Positions 9,408 to 17,153 of a stretch of DNA of 64,000 nt are shown here, in pieces; positions within the stretch are counted from its first letter, which is position 1, and each line of letters opens with the position of its first letter. This stretch comes from Roseiarcus fermentans (GTDB lineage: Bacteria; Pseudomonadota; Alphaproteobacteria; Rhizobiales; Beijerinckiaceae), in the NCBI RefSeq assembly GCF_003315135.1, contig NZ_QNRK01000008.1:1-64000 (forward strand), written 5' to 3'. Under the pieces are notes generated by a model. It did no database searches, was not told the DNA's origin, and saw nothing but the letters and a program-made list of their open reading frames with translations. The position numbers were made by a program, and so were the translations under genes.

Positions 9408-9461
9408 ACGAGCATTGTCATTCTGGCAGCTGGTATGAAGCGCGCAGAACAGTTCAATGGC
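9408..9461 (+). pseudogene. Third toxin relic downstream of immunity 2
   Basis: The reading EHCHSGSWYEARR matches in spacing the intact toxin's KHWDLNRWYETRR (residues 166-178). At the DNA level TGGTATGAA and GAACAGTTC are shared, but two bases are missing between them, so the frame breaks. It lies 38 bases after the second immunity gene, where the next cassette of a toxin-immunity array would be expected. Confidence 0.5.
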
Positions 9462-9510
9462 AGCACGGCCCCGACAATATCGCCCAAGGTGGGGGCTCGC
9501 TTCGACGCTG

Positions 9511-9651
9511 TCATCGCGAGGAGCGAAGCGACGCGGCGATCCAGGAGTCCGGGACGCCGACGCCTGCCGCCAGTGGAGTCCGGCGCTCCGGCAGCCGGAA
9601 GCGCAGACGGCTCCTGGATCGCCGCGTCGCCCTTCGGGCTCCTCGCGATGA
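9511..9651. repeat. Long palindromic repeat (REP/MITE-like), 141 bp
   Basis: The left arm starts TCATCGCGAGGAGCGAAGCG and runs to about 9547; the right arm (9611-9651) is its reverse complement apart from short insertions near the apex of the motif GAGC-GAA-GCG. The roughly 60-base centre is GC-rich. Ends of the type CGTCATCGCGAGGAGCGAAGCG are typical of dispersed extragenic palindromes in alphaproteobacteria. A shorter related end (GTTGCGAGCGATGCGAAGCC) occurs near 20314-20333. Confidence 0.8.
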
Positions 9652-9706
9652 CGCCGGAAGAAGCCCCGCTTGGGATGCCCGGCAAGGACGGACCTCAAAT
9701 CCTGCG

Positions 9707-10168
9707 CTACGCGGCGGCCGCCGCGCGCTCGAGGCTCGCGCGCAGCGCGCGCAGTTCGCCCGTCAGTCGGGCGAACTGCGGCGCCGGCAGGCCGACCGCG
9801 TCGAACACGCAGCGCATCACGTCGCCCGCTTCGCCCTTGGCCGCGCGGCCCTTGTCCGTCAGGGCCACGACAACCCGGCGCTCGTCCTCGTGCGAGCGGC
9901 GCCGGGTGAGGAAACCCATCGCCTCGAGCCGCTTGAGCAGCGGGGTGAGCGTGTTGGAATCGAGCGACAGCGCCTCGCCCAGCCGCCCCACCGACACCCC
10001 GTCCTCACCCCAGAGGGCGACCAGCACCAGGAACTGCGGATAGGTCACGCCGAGCCGCTCGAGCGGACGACGATAGACGCGGTTGAACGCGTGCCCGGCC
10101 GAGTAGACCGCGAAGCAGAGGAAGTCCTCGATGCGGATGTCGGCGGTTTCGGGCGGCGCGTCGGTCAT
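9707..10168 (-). CDS. ohrR: OhrR, MarR-family organic peroxide sensor, 153 aa
   Basis: Redox-sensing repressor that releases DNA when organic hydroperoxide oxidises an N-terminal cysteine. Cys18 sits in the diagnostic context FLCFAVYSAGHAFNRVYRRPL, cut here to its key residues Phe16-Leu17-Cys18-Phe19. The winged helix includes LDSNTLTPLLKRLEAMG and RRSHEDERRV, both characteristic of OhrR. The start at 10168 (MTDAPPETADIR) fits the family; the frame upstream covers the operator region and is unlikely to be translated. Divergent from ohr, with paired operators in the gap. Confidence 0.93.
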   Translation of the reverse strand: MTDAPPETADIRIEDFLCFAVYSAGHAFNRVYRRPLERLGVTYPQFLVLVALWGEDGVSVGRLGEALSLDSNTLTPLLKRLEAMGFLTRRRSHEDERRVVVALTDKGRAAKGEAGDVMRCVFDAVGLPAPQFARLTGELRALRASLERAAAAA

Positions 10169-10186
10169 GCCGCAAATTAGATCGCG

Positions 10187-10252
10187 GGCGATCAAATCGC
10201 AAGCGTTGACAGGCTCGCCCCCGCAACTTATAACGCCGGCGATCAAATCGCA
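10187..10252. promoter_or_regulatory. Paired direct-repeat operators, likely OhrR sites
   Basis: The 15-mer GGCGATCAAATCGCA occurs twice, at 10187-10201 and 10238-10252. Each contains the near-palindromic core GCGAT-CAA-ATCGC. The copies flank the ohr promoter, one upstream of the -35 and one just past the -10, so a bound repressor would block polymerase; the first copy also lies close to the ohrR start. Confidence 0.75.
10206..10234 (+). promoter_or_regulatory. Sigma-70 promoter for ohr
   Basis: A perfect -35 TTGACA (10206-10211), a 17-base spacer and -10 TATAAC (10229-10234) lie 90 bases before the ohr start, between the two operator copies. Confidence 0.75.
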
Positions 10253-10323
10253 CACGATTGAAACCGCGGTTCGGTCCGGCCCATCCGGTCGTCATCCAGG
10301 ATTTTTGCGAGAGGAGCGAGCCC

Positions 10324-10755
10324 ATGTCCGTCGACGCCAAGTACAAGACGACTGCGACCGCGAGCGGCGGCGGCCGCGACGGCCACACCCAACTCGAGGA
10401 CGGCACCCTCGGCTTCAATCTTGTCATCCCCAAGGAACTCGGCGGCCCCGGCGGCGACGGCGCCAATCCGGAAAAGCTGTTCGCGCTCGGTTATTCGGCC
10501 TGCTTCCTCAGCGCCATGCGCGTCGCCGCGGGCCAGACGAAGATCAAGGTTCCCGAGGGGACCACGGTGACGGCGACGATCGGCGTCGGCCCGCGCTCGG
10601 AAGGCGGCTTCGGCATCACCGCCGACCTCGACGTCTACCTGCCCGGCCTGCCCGAGGCGGAAGCCCACAAGCTGGTCGAGGTGACGCACACGATCTGCCC
10701 GTACTCCAACGCGACGCGCGGCAACGTGGACGTGAAGTCGACCACGCGGGCCTGA
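10324..10755 (+). CDS. ohr: Organic hydroperoxide resistance protein Ohr, 143 aa
   Basis: Thiol peroxidase of the OsmC/Ohr family that reduces organic and lipid hydroperoxides in the cytosol, using lipoylated partners. The two catalytic cysteines are present: Cys60 in LGYSACFLSA and Cys125 in HTICPYSNATRGN. Length is normal. The start at 10324 has GAGAGGAG upstream. Its paired regulator is the divergent ohrR, and the promoter between them is consistent with peroxide induction. A strong hairpin follows the gene. Confidence 0.95.
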   Translation: MSVDAKYKTTATASGGGRDGHTQLEDGTLGFNLVIPKELGGPGGDGANPEKLFALGYSACFLSAMRVAAGQTKIKVPEGTTVTATIGVGPRSEGGFGITADLDVYLPGLPEAEAHKLVEVTHTICPYSNATRGNVDVKSTTRA

Positions 10756-10779
10756 GCGCCGCCGCGGGCGAAAGCCGGG

Positions 10780-10799
10780 AGGCCGCCGGCGGGCGGCCT
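10780..10799 (+). terminator. Hairpin terminator after ohr
   Basis: An 8-bp GC stem AGGCCGCC / GGCGGCCT with a GGCG loop is followed by CTCTTCG, a weak T-containing tail. It lies 25 bases after the ohr stop. Confidence 0.6.
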
Positions 10800-10819
10800 C
10801 TTCGCGTGAGACGCGGACC

Positions 10820-11056
10820 TCAGTTGTCGATGCAACCGGTGTTGCAGTCGGCGCGATCACGGCTGAGGCCATCGGTCTCCCGCCTCGGGACCACCGGGAG
10901 CGCGAGCGCCGTCGCGCCCGCCGGGATCGCCGCGTGGGCGACGCGATGGACGGGGTGGTGAACGGTGTGAGCCGGGGCCAGGGTGTCGGCGTTGCCGACG
11001 ACCGGAGCGCACAAGCAAATGGCGACGGCCGAGGCCGAGATAATCAAGGACTTCAT
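10820..11056 (-). CDS. Small exported protein, 78 aa, unknown function
   Basis: It starts MKSLIISASAVAICLCAPVVGNADT, with a clear signal peptide (only key residues quoted: MKSL, hydrophobic core 4-18, cleavage near GNA-D). The mature part is His-, Ala- and Pro-rich and contains two cysteines near the end (DCNTGCIDN) that could form a disulphide. GGGAG precedes the ATG. A CRP-like palindrome lies about 88 bases upstream of the start. It converges with ohr. Confidence 0.6.
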   Translation of the reverse strand: MKSLIISASAVAICLCAPVVGNADTLAPAHTVHHPVHRVAHAAIPAGATALALPVVPRRETDGLSRDRADCNTGCIDN

Positions 11057-11143
11057 TACGAAACTCCCTGGGTTAAATCTTGTTTGCCGATGGCGTTGTT
11101 TCTCATCGACTGGATTTATCTAGAATGTGAAGATCCCGGCGTC

Positions 11144-11159
11144 TGTGATGGCGATCACA
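11144..11159. promoter_or_regulatory. CRP/FNR-type palindrome
   Basis: TGTGATGGCGATCACA has perfect TGTGAT/ATCACA arms around four bases, the consensus spacing for CRP-family dimers. It lies upstream of the small exported gene starting at 11056 and beyond the 3' end of the methyltransferase gene, so the former is the likely target. Confidence 0.5.
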
Positions 11160-11249
11160 GGTCGCGCAATTACCTTCGCGGGATCATCTGAAACGCTGGC
11201 GCCGCCGCCTTTGGACGGACGGCGGGACGGCTCGCGTTCGCGCCGCGCC

Positions 11250-12677
11250 TCAGCCGTGCGCCCAAAGCTCCTCGACGTAGCCGCGGCGGATCCAGTTGCG
11301 GAACCGGTAGCGCCGGGAAAAGCCGTGTTGCGGCAGGAGCGCGCTCACCACGGACTGCCGGTTCGACGGCCCCCTGACCGGGCGCGCGGCCTCCTGGTTG
11401 ATGCTGAGCAGCAGCGGCGCCCATTGCGGCAGGCGGGCGAAATAGTCGGCGCAGACCGCGTCGCCCATTTCGGGGAAGGAGTCGCAGTTGAGCGCGATGT
11501 CGGCGCGGATGGCGACGGCTTCGCCGGGCTGCGGCGCCAACACCAGATCGATCCCGTCGTCCTCGCCCAGGCGCTCGCCCGGCGACCGCAGCGTGACGCG
11601 GACGTCAGGCAGGCATCGGCGCAGGGTGAAATATTGCATCGCCGACACCGTCGGCAGGTCGACGACGACATAGCGCTTCACCCCGAGGCGATGGGCGTAG
11701 CAGGCCGCCTTGCCGAAGCCGCCGCCGATCTCGCACACGCGCGGCGATGGCAGGCCGCTCGACTCGATCGTCCGGAGCGCGGCGTAAAGCGACTGGATGT
11801 CGCGCGCGTGCACAATGCGATCGCCGATCGCGAGTCCGAACAGCCCGTCGAACACCGTCGGCGGCGCGATCGAAAAGCCGACTTTGGCGTCGATCGCGGC
11901 GACCAGCGCCGCCTGGCCGACCGCAAGCGCCTCGCCCTCGAAGTCGAGTTCGTCGCAATCGGCGCGAAAGACGCCGAGATACTGGGCGAGCGAAGCGAGC
12001 ATGTCGTGGAACGGCGCCAGCGCCGCGCGCCGGCCTTCGGGCGAAGCGGCGACGAGGTCGGCCCAGGCCTCGTCGCCCTGCATCAGCCCGCGCGATTCGG
12101 GGCGCTTCTGGATGTCGACCAGACAGGCGGCGAGGGCGCCCGCGTCATCGCCGGCGAGCAGGTCGGCGAGCGCGCGGTGGCGGGTGCGGACGATGCCGCC
12201 CCACATCGTCTTCGGATCGAGGGACGCGCGCGGTTTCAGCCGGCGCCACGCCTCGATCAGCTCGGCGGCGACGCCGACGTCGTCGTCGCCGGCCGTACGG
12301 GCGCTGAAGCCGCCCTCGAGCAGGGCGAGCCCGCGGCGGGGCGCGTTGATCATCGCCGCGGATGGGCGGGAGAGCGTCGAGCGCAGCCAGAAATCGCTTC
12401 CCGCCACCCGGGCGGCGAGCGTCTCGACCGCGGTCCCGCCCTCCGGCATCGCGAAGGAAAAGCCATGCCGGCCGTCGCCGACGCCGGCATGGGCGAGGTC
12501 GTCGCGAAACAGCTCGGCGCGAACCGCGCCGAGCGGCGCGCCGGCGGCGAAGATCTCGACCACGAGCCGCTGTTTCGGCGCCAGCCGGTCGTCGGCCCAG
12601 CCGGTGAGGCGTCCGTCCTCGATCCGGTCGAGATAGCCCCGGTACTGGGGCGGAGCCTTTCGCGCAAAGATCGCCAT
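11250..12677 (-). CDS. Putative sugar O-methyltransferase with N-terminal accessory domain, 475 aa
   Basis: The N-terminal about 90 residues (GYLDRIEDGRLTGWADD followed by GDGRHGFSF) form a small beta-rich module that I associate with glycan-related transferases of alphaproteobacteria. The C-terminal half resembles the putative sugar O-methyltransferase family: a SAM-binding stretch VCEIGGGFGKAACYAHRLG, then VVDLPTVSAMQYFTLRR and SINQEA. It probably methylates a sugar of a surface glycan in the cytosol. It stands alone, downstream of and co-directional with the cupin regulator. The substrate is unknown. Confidence 0.7.
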   Translation of the reverse strand: MAIFARKAPPQYRGYLDRIEDGRLTGWADDRLAPKQRLVVEIFAAGAPLGAVRAELFRDDLAHAGVGDGRHGFSFAMPEGGTAVETLAARVAGSDFWLRSTLSRPSAAMINAPRRGLALLEGGFSARTAGDDDVGVAAELIEAWRRLKPRASLDPKTMWGGIVRTRHRALADLLAGDDAGALAACLVDIQKRPESRGLMQGDEAWADLVAASPEGRRAALAPFHDMLASLAQYLGVFRADCDELDFEGEALAVGQAALVAAIDAKVGFSIAPPTVFDGLFGLAIGDRIVHARDIQSLYAALRTIESSGLPSPRVCEIGGGFGKAACYAHRLGVKRYVVVDLPTVSAMQYFTLRRCLPDVRVTLRSPGERLGEDDGIDLVLAPQPGEAVAIRADIALNCDSFPEMGDAVCADYFARLPQWAPLLLSINQEAARPVRGPSNRQSVVSALLPQHGFSRRYRFRNWIRRGYVEELWAHG

Positions 12678-12725
12678 CCCCGGGCCTCTCGAGAGCCTGC
12701 CGCGCCGCTCCGGCCGAGGACGGCG

Positions 12726-13289
12726 TCAAAACGTCGGCGGCGTGCAGGCGGAGACGATCACCAGGTCGTCCGCGCCGATGTTGCGGAAAGCGTGCGGCCT
12801 GCGGCTGTCGAACACGTAGGCGTCGCCGGCCTCGAGCTCCCAGCGGCGTCCGTCGACCTCGAGGCCGAGGCGGCCCCTGATCACCAGCCCCGCCTCCTCG
12901 CCCTCGTGCGACAGCATCTTGGCCCCCGATTGCGCGCCGGGCTTGTAGCGTTCGTGGATCATCTGCAGCGCGCGGCCCTTCAGGTTGGCGCCGACCTGGC
13001 GGTAGCTGACCGCGCCGCCGGCGATCTCGGTGAACTCGGCGGCCCGGTAGACGATCTGCTCGGCCGGCGCCTCGGTCCCGGCGAAGAAGTCCGCGACGCC
13101 GACCTCGAGCGCCGAGAGCACCTGCCGCAAGGCCGACACCGACGGGCTCACCCGGTCCGCCTCGATCATCGAGATCGTCGCGTTGGAGACGCCGGCGCGC
13201 CGGGCGAGCTCGCGTTGCGACAGGCCGAGGCCGGTGCGCAGCCGCCGGAGTCTCGGTCCGATCGCGAAATCGTCGGCAGCCTTGTTCAT
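12726..13289 (-). CDS. XRE-family regulator with cupin domain, 187 aa
   Basis: Transcriptional regulator with an N-terminal helix-turn-helix (GLSQRELARRAGVSNATISM, about residues 23-42) and a C-terminal cupin sensor (HEGEEAGLVIRGRLGLEVDG ... GDAYVFDSRRPHAFRN). This is the PuuR-like architecture often controlling polyamine or amino-acid catabolism. The start at 13289 (MNKAADDF) is preferred; 15 extra upstream codons are possible. It is divergent from the omega-aminotransferase at 13546, its most likely target. Confidence 0.88.
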   Translation of the reverse strand: MNKAADDFAIGPRLRRLRTGLGLSQRELARRAGVSNATISMIEADRVSPSVSALRQVLSALEVGVADFFAGTEAPAEQIVYRAAEFTEIAGGAVSYRQVGANLKGRALQMIHERYKPGAQSGAKMLSHEGEEAGLVIRGRLGLEVDGRRWELEAGDAYVFDSRRPHAFRNIGADDLVIVSACTPPTF

Positions 13290-13456
13290 GCGTTCAGGAT
13301 TTAGAACAGGACGAACAGCAGGACAACTGGACAAAGGGGAAACCGGCCGCTTATGTTCAGGAAACTGGACGGCCCCCTCGCCCGTGCAGACTGTCGAAAG
13401 ACGCCCGCCAGTCGACGGGCTACGCGGGAGAGGGCCGCGGTGAGGGCAAGCGACGG

Positions 13457-13522
13457 CCCCTCATCCGGCATCCCCTTCATCCGGCCCGTCGGGCCGCCTT
13501 CTCCCGCGGAGCGGGAGGAGGG
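13457..13522. repeat. GC-rich dispersed palindromic element
   Basis: The stretch beginning CCCCTCATCCGGC and continuing CCGGCCCGTCGGGCCGCCTTCT with GGAGCGGGAGGAGGG resembles extragenic elements common in Rhizobiales genomes. It contains short inverted arms GGCCCG/CGGGCC. A partial counterpart on the other strand (GGCCGGATGAGGGGAC) lies near 26798-26813. It sits in the leader of the aminotransferase gene. Confidence 0.35.
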
Positions 13523-13545
13523 TCTGTCGCCGCCAAGGAGCTTTC

Positions 13546-14898
13546 ATGACCACGCCCGCCAAACCGACCGCCGCCGCCCGCGCCGACGTCCCCAACGACC
13601 TCGAAGCCTTCTGGCTGCCGTTCACGCCCAACCGCGCCTTCAAGAAGCGCCCGCGGCTGATCGCCCGCGCCAAGGACATGCATTACTACACGCCGGAGGG
13701 GCGTGAGATTCTGGACGCGACCGCCGGGCTCTGGTGCTGCAACGCCGGCCACAGCCGCAAGCCGATCGTCGAGGCGATCCAGCGCCAGGCCGCCGAACTC
13801 GACTTCTCGCCGACCTTCGGATTCGCCCATCCGCCGGCGTTCCAGCTCGCCTCGCGCATCGCCGATCTCGCCCCCGCCGACCTCGATCACGTGTTCTTCT
13901 GCAACTCGGGCTCGGAGGCCTGCGACTCGGCGCTGAAGATCGCGCTGGCCTACCACAACGTGCGCGGGCAAGGGTCGCGCACCCGCCTCGTCGGCCGCGA
14001 GCGCGCCTATCACGGCGTCGGCTTCGGCGGCATTTCCGTCGGCGGCATCGTCAACAACCGCAAATTCTTCGGTTCGCTGCTCTCCGGCGTCGACCATCTG
14101 CCGGCGACCTACAACCGCGAGCATCAGGCCTTCACCAAGGGCGAGCCGGAATGGGGCGGGCATCTCGCCGACGCGCTCGAGGGGATCGTCGGCCTGCACG
14201 ACGCCTCGACCATCGCCGCCGTGATCGTCGAGCCGATGGCCGGCTCGACCGGCGTCCTGCCGGCGCCCAAGGGTTATCTCGAGCGCCTGCGCGCGATCTG
14301 CGACAAGCACGGCATTCTCCTGATCTTCGACGAGGTGATCACCGGTTTCGGGCGGCTGGGCCACGCCTTCGCGGCCGAACGCTACGGCGTCGTCCCCGAC
14401 ATGATCACCTTCGCCAAGGGCGTCACCTCGGGCACGGTGCCGATGGGCGGCGTGGTCGTGCGCAAGGGGGTGTACGACGCCTTCATGAAGGGGCCGGAAC
14501 ACGCCATCGAATTGTTCCACGGCTACACCTACTCGGGCCATCCGCTCGCCTGCGCGGCGGGACTCGCCGCGCTCGACGTCTATCGCGACGAAAAGCTGTT
14601 CGAGCGCGCCAAGGCGCTCGAGCCCAGGTGGTGCGACGCGATCATGACCCTCAAGGGCCTGCCGAACGTGCTCGACATCCGCTGCGTCGGCCTCACCGGC
14701 GCGATCGACCTCGCCCCGATCGCCGGCAGTCCGGGCCTGCGCGGCTGGAACGCGACCGGCCATGCGTTCCACGAGGAGGGCATCATGCTGCGCCTCGCCG
14801 GCGACACGATCGAACTGACCCCGCCGCTGGTGGTGAGCGAGGCCCAGATCGACGAGATCATGGAAAAGACGGCGGCGGCGATCCGGGCGGCGGCGTGA
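13546..14898 (+). CDS. Omega-amino acid:pyruvate aminotransferase, 450 aa
   Basis: Class III PLP aminotransferase, most like beta-alanine:pyruvate transaminase, moving the amino group of an omega-amino acid to pyruvate and yielding a semialdehyde such as malonate semialdehyde. Family residues include WLPFTPNRAFK at the start, NSGSEACDSALK (120-131), FDEVITGFGR with Asp262, and TFAKGVTSG with the PLP lysine Lys291. AAGGAG precedes the ATG. The divergent XRE-cupin gene probably regulates it. MmsA at 56423-57919 could consume the product. Confidence 0.9.
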   Translation: MTTPAKPTAAARADVPNDLEAFWLPFTPNRAFKKRPRLIARAKDMHYYTPEGREILDATAGLWCCNAGHSRKPIVEAIQRQAAELDFSPTFGFAHPPAFQLASRIADLAPADLDHVFFCNSGSEACDSALKIALAYHNVRGQGSRTRLVGRERAYHGVGFGGISVGGIVNNRKFFGSLLSGVDHLPATYNREHQAFTKGEPEWGGHLADALEGIVGLHDASTIAAVIVEPMAGSTGVLPAPKGYLERLRAICDKHGILLIFDEVITGFGRLGHAFAAERYGVVPDMITFAKGVTSGTVPMGGVVVRKGVYDAFMKGPEHAIELFHGYTYSGHPLACAAGLAALDVYRDEKLFERAKALEPRWCDAIMTLKGLPNVLDIRCVGLTGAIDLAPIAGSPGLRGWNATGHAFHEEGIMLRLAGDTIELTPPLVVSEAQIDEIMEKTAAAIRAAA

Positions 14899-14927
14899 GC
14901 GCCAACGCGCCTTGAACTCTGAACCGC

Positions 14928-14952
14928 GCGCCGGGGCCGCCGGCCCCGGCGC
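14928..14952. terminator. Bidirectional hairpin terminator
   Basis: A perfect 11-bp stem GCGCCGGGGCC / GGCCCCGGCGC with a three-base loop lies between the convergent aminotransferase (stop 14898) and alpha/beta hydrolase (stop 14958). There is no T run, so it may act with Rho or as a 3' barrier. Confidence 0.6.
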
Positions 14953-14957
14953 GGAAA

Positions 14958-15656
14958 TCACCTTCGAGACAGAAGCGCCCTCAGCAGCGCGGCCGTGATG
15001 TCCGGCTTTTCGATTGGCGGCAGGTGTCCGCAGTCGGGGATGACGTGGAGAAGCGAGCCGGGCGCGAGGGCGTGAATCTCCCGGGACAGTCTGACCGGCG
15101 TCATCCTGTCCTCCGCGCCGACGATCACCGCCGTCGGGATGGCGAGAGTTGCGAGGACCTTGCGCAAGTCTCCTCTCGCGGCCAGGGCGCGATTCTGCCG
15201 GATGTAGGCGTTCCTCCCGACGCGCAGGCTCATTTGCGTCAGCTCGGCGCGGACGTCCTGCGGGGCCGAGGGATGGACGACAGAGCTCTGGCTGCGTCGC
15301 GCCAGCCCCTCGAAGTCCCTCGTCGAGGCGACGACGAGGTTGGCGAGGCGTCGATACAGTCTTTGCGCGAGCGTGTCAGGCCGCGCCTTCGTGTCGACCA
15401 GAGCCAGGTGCGTCACCCGGCTGGGCGCCGCCTTCATGATCTCCAGGGCGACCATGCCGCCCATCGAGACCCCCGCCAGAGCGAAGCTCGACGGGGCTCG
15501 ATCGAGAATCCGGCGCGCCATGTCCGGCAGGGTGTCGCTGTCGAGCGTGTCGCCGACGAGGCAGCGACAGGCGTCGCCCAAGGCTGCGATCGTTCGCCGC
15601 CAGACGGCGGCGTCGCTGCCGAGGCCGGGAACCAGAACCAGAGTTTGCGTCGACAT
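14958..15656 (-). CDS. Alpha/beta hydrolase, 232 aa
   Basis: Cytosolic serine hydrolase with the full triad: Ser64 in GVSMGG, Asp183 in VGAEDRMTP and His211 in DCGHLPP. There is no signal peptide. The substrate is unknown; small size and sequence style suggest an esterase or a cofactor-type hydrolase. It is divergent from a MerR regulator at 15720, and the intervening promoter has a MerR-type palindrome in its spacer, so the regulator likely activates this gene in response to a small molecule or stress. Confidence 0.85.
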   Translation of the reverse strand: MSTQTLVLVPGLGSDAAVWRRTIAALGDACRCLVGDTLDSDTLPDMARRILDRAPSSFALAGVSMGGMVALEIMKAAPSRVTHLALVDTKARPDTLAQRLYRRLANLVVASTRDFEGLARRSQSSVVHPSAPQDVRAELTQMSLRVGRNAYIRQNRALAARGDLRKVLATLAIPTAVIVGAEDRMTPVRLSREIHALAPGSLLHVIPDCGHLPPIEKPDITAALLRALLSRR

Positions 15657-15690
15657 GGGAAGCGCCTTGACCGATGGGCCTCGACGCTAC

Positions 15691-15712
15691 ACCTTCAAGC
15701 GTACTTGAAGGT
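15691..15712 (-). promoter_or_regulatory. MerR-type operator inside the hydrolase promoter
   Basis: Perfect 9-bp arms ACCTTCAAG / CTTGAAGGT flank four bases. On the minus strand the sequence reads TTGACC, about 20 bases containing the palindrome, then TAGCGT. An over-long 19-20 bp spacer carrying the operator is the hallmark of promoters that MerR-family activators distort into register. Confidence 0.75.
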
Positions 15713-15719
15713 CAAGGGC

Positions 15720-16112
15720 ATGCGCATCGGCGATCTGGCGAAGCGGACCGGCGTCAGCACGGCGACAATTCGCTTCTACGAAGCCCGAGGGCTTCTGCCG
15801 GCGGCGGCGCGGGCTGCGAACGGCTATCGGGACTACGATGACCACGCCGTGCAGATCGTGACGTTCATCGACCGCGCCCGACGCCTCGGCTTCAGCCTCA
15901 GGGAAGTCGGGGCGCACCTGCGTTCGCCGCGGGACGCCGGGCGCAAGGCGCGGCTGCAAGCTCAGCTCGAGCTCAAGCTTGCCGAGCTGGACGCGCACAT
16001 GGAGCAGGTGCGGGCCCGCCGAGCGATCCTTGCAGGTCTCATCGAAGAGATCGCGAGCGCGCGCAGCGATCCGGAGAAGCCGGACCGAAGCCTCGAGCGG
16101 GCCCGGCGGTAG
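15720..16112 (+). CDS. MerR-family transcriptional regulator, 130 aa
   Basis: DNA-binding activator with the MerR winged helix at the N-terminus (MRIGDLAKRTGVSTATIRFY, residues 1-20, then GLLP and NGYRDY) and the dimerising coiled coil at about residues 75-115. The C-terminus has no cysteine cluster, so a metal sensor is unlikely. The ATG at 15720 is 8 bases after the operator palindrome, so binding would also repress its own transcription. It is divergent from the alpha/beta hydrolase, its likely target. Confidence 0.88.
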   Translation: MRIGDLAKRTGVSTATIRFYEARGLLPAAARAANGYRDYDDHAVQIVTFIDRARRLGFSLREVGAHLRSPRDAGRKARLQAQLELKLAELDAHMEQVRARRAILAGLIEEIASARSDPEKPDRSLERARR

Positions 16113-16391
16113 GCGCCGTCCACAAGGACACTGGCTGCGCCGCGCACGAGGGATCCGGCGCGTGAGCCCGCTGCGGCGGGATGCTGCGGCCGGCCGCTGT
16201 CCAGGGAGCCGTTCGCACCGCGGCCCCTGTCGCGCGGCGGCGCAGGGTTTTGGCCGGGGAGTCGATCGCCGAAACCCTTCACGAGCTCTTCCGCCGCTTG
16301 CTGGCAATGGAAGGCCGACGGCAAGGCCATCGTGGCGTGACAGCGAAGTCTTCGCGGCTGTCGACGTCGACCGCGCGCATCCCCGCCCCGG

Positions 16392-17057
16392 TCATCCGAT
16401 CCGCATCGACAGCTCGACGTCCGCCGCGAACGGGGTCGACAGATAGCCGGCGGCCGGCGAGCGCACGCGCGCGAGATAATCGGGGCTGTGGTCGGCGTTG
16501 TCGGCGACGACGAAGGCGCCGGGCCGCAGACGGCCTTCGACCAGGCTCAGGATGTCGGGATAGAGCGCCTTGGCGCCGTCGAGCAGCACCAGGTCGATCG
16601 GCTCGGGAAGATCGGCGCTCAGCGTATCCAGGGCGTCGCCCGCGCGAATCTCGACGAGGTCGATCAGGCCGCCCGCGGTCAGGTTCGCCCGCGCCCGCGC
16701 GATCTTGGACGGCTCGAACTCGCTGGTGACGAGGCGGCCGCCGCCGTTGTCGCGCAAGGCCGCCGCGAGATGCAGCGTCGAGAGGCCGAACGAGGTCCCG
16801 AACTCGATGATGGTTCGCGCGCCGCATCCGCGCGCCAGCATGTACAGCAGCGCGCCGGTCTCCCGCGAGACCGGAAGCGGAACGTCCTTCAGCCGTCCGT
16901 AGAATTCGAGGTATTCGGTCTTGCTCCGCATCAGCCGCTCGCGCTCCTGGCGCGATACGCTGGCGAAGACCGCCTCGGCTCGCGCCGTCGCTTCGTCCGC
17001 CTCGGCGAACAGCCGGTCGAGAAGGGGCGCGAGCGGGGCGCTCGTCAGGGTGGTCAT
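16392..17057 (-). CDS. SAM-dependent O-methyltransferase, 221 aa
   Basis: Class I methyltransferase resembling the catechol/caffeoyl-CoA O-methyltransferase group: the SAM motif IIEFGTSFGLSTLHLA (about 83-98), an acidic residue after the second strand (TSEFEPSK), and IDLVLLDGAKALYPD (about 133-147). The substrate is unknown. It is divergent from a TetR regulator at 17154 across about 96 bases containing the AT-rich stretch AATACGACTAATTCGTCAGG, a plausible operator site, so the TetR protein may repress it. The 279 bases between it and merR hold nothing I can support. Confidence 0.8.
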   Translation of the reverse strand: MTTLTSAPLAPLLDRLFAEADEATARAEAVFASVSRQERERLMRSKTEYLEFYGRLKDVPLPVSRETGALLYMLARGCGARTIIEFGTSFGLSTLHLAAALRDNGGGRLVTSEFEPSKIARARANLTAGGLIDLVEIRAGDALDTLSADLPEPIDLVLLDGAKALYPDILSLVEGRLRPGAFVVADNADHSPDYLARVRSPAAGYLSTPFAADVELSMRIG

Positions 17058-17153
17058 CGAGGTCTCCGGTCCGTGTCGTGGAGCGCGAGATTGCGCGGCC
17101 AGAGAAATACGACTAATTCGTCAGGTTTCCTATTCGCATCGCCGGCAGTCGCC

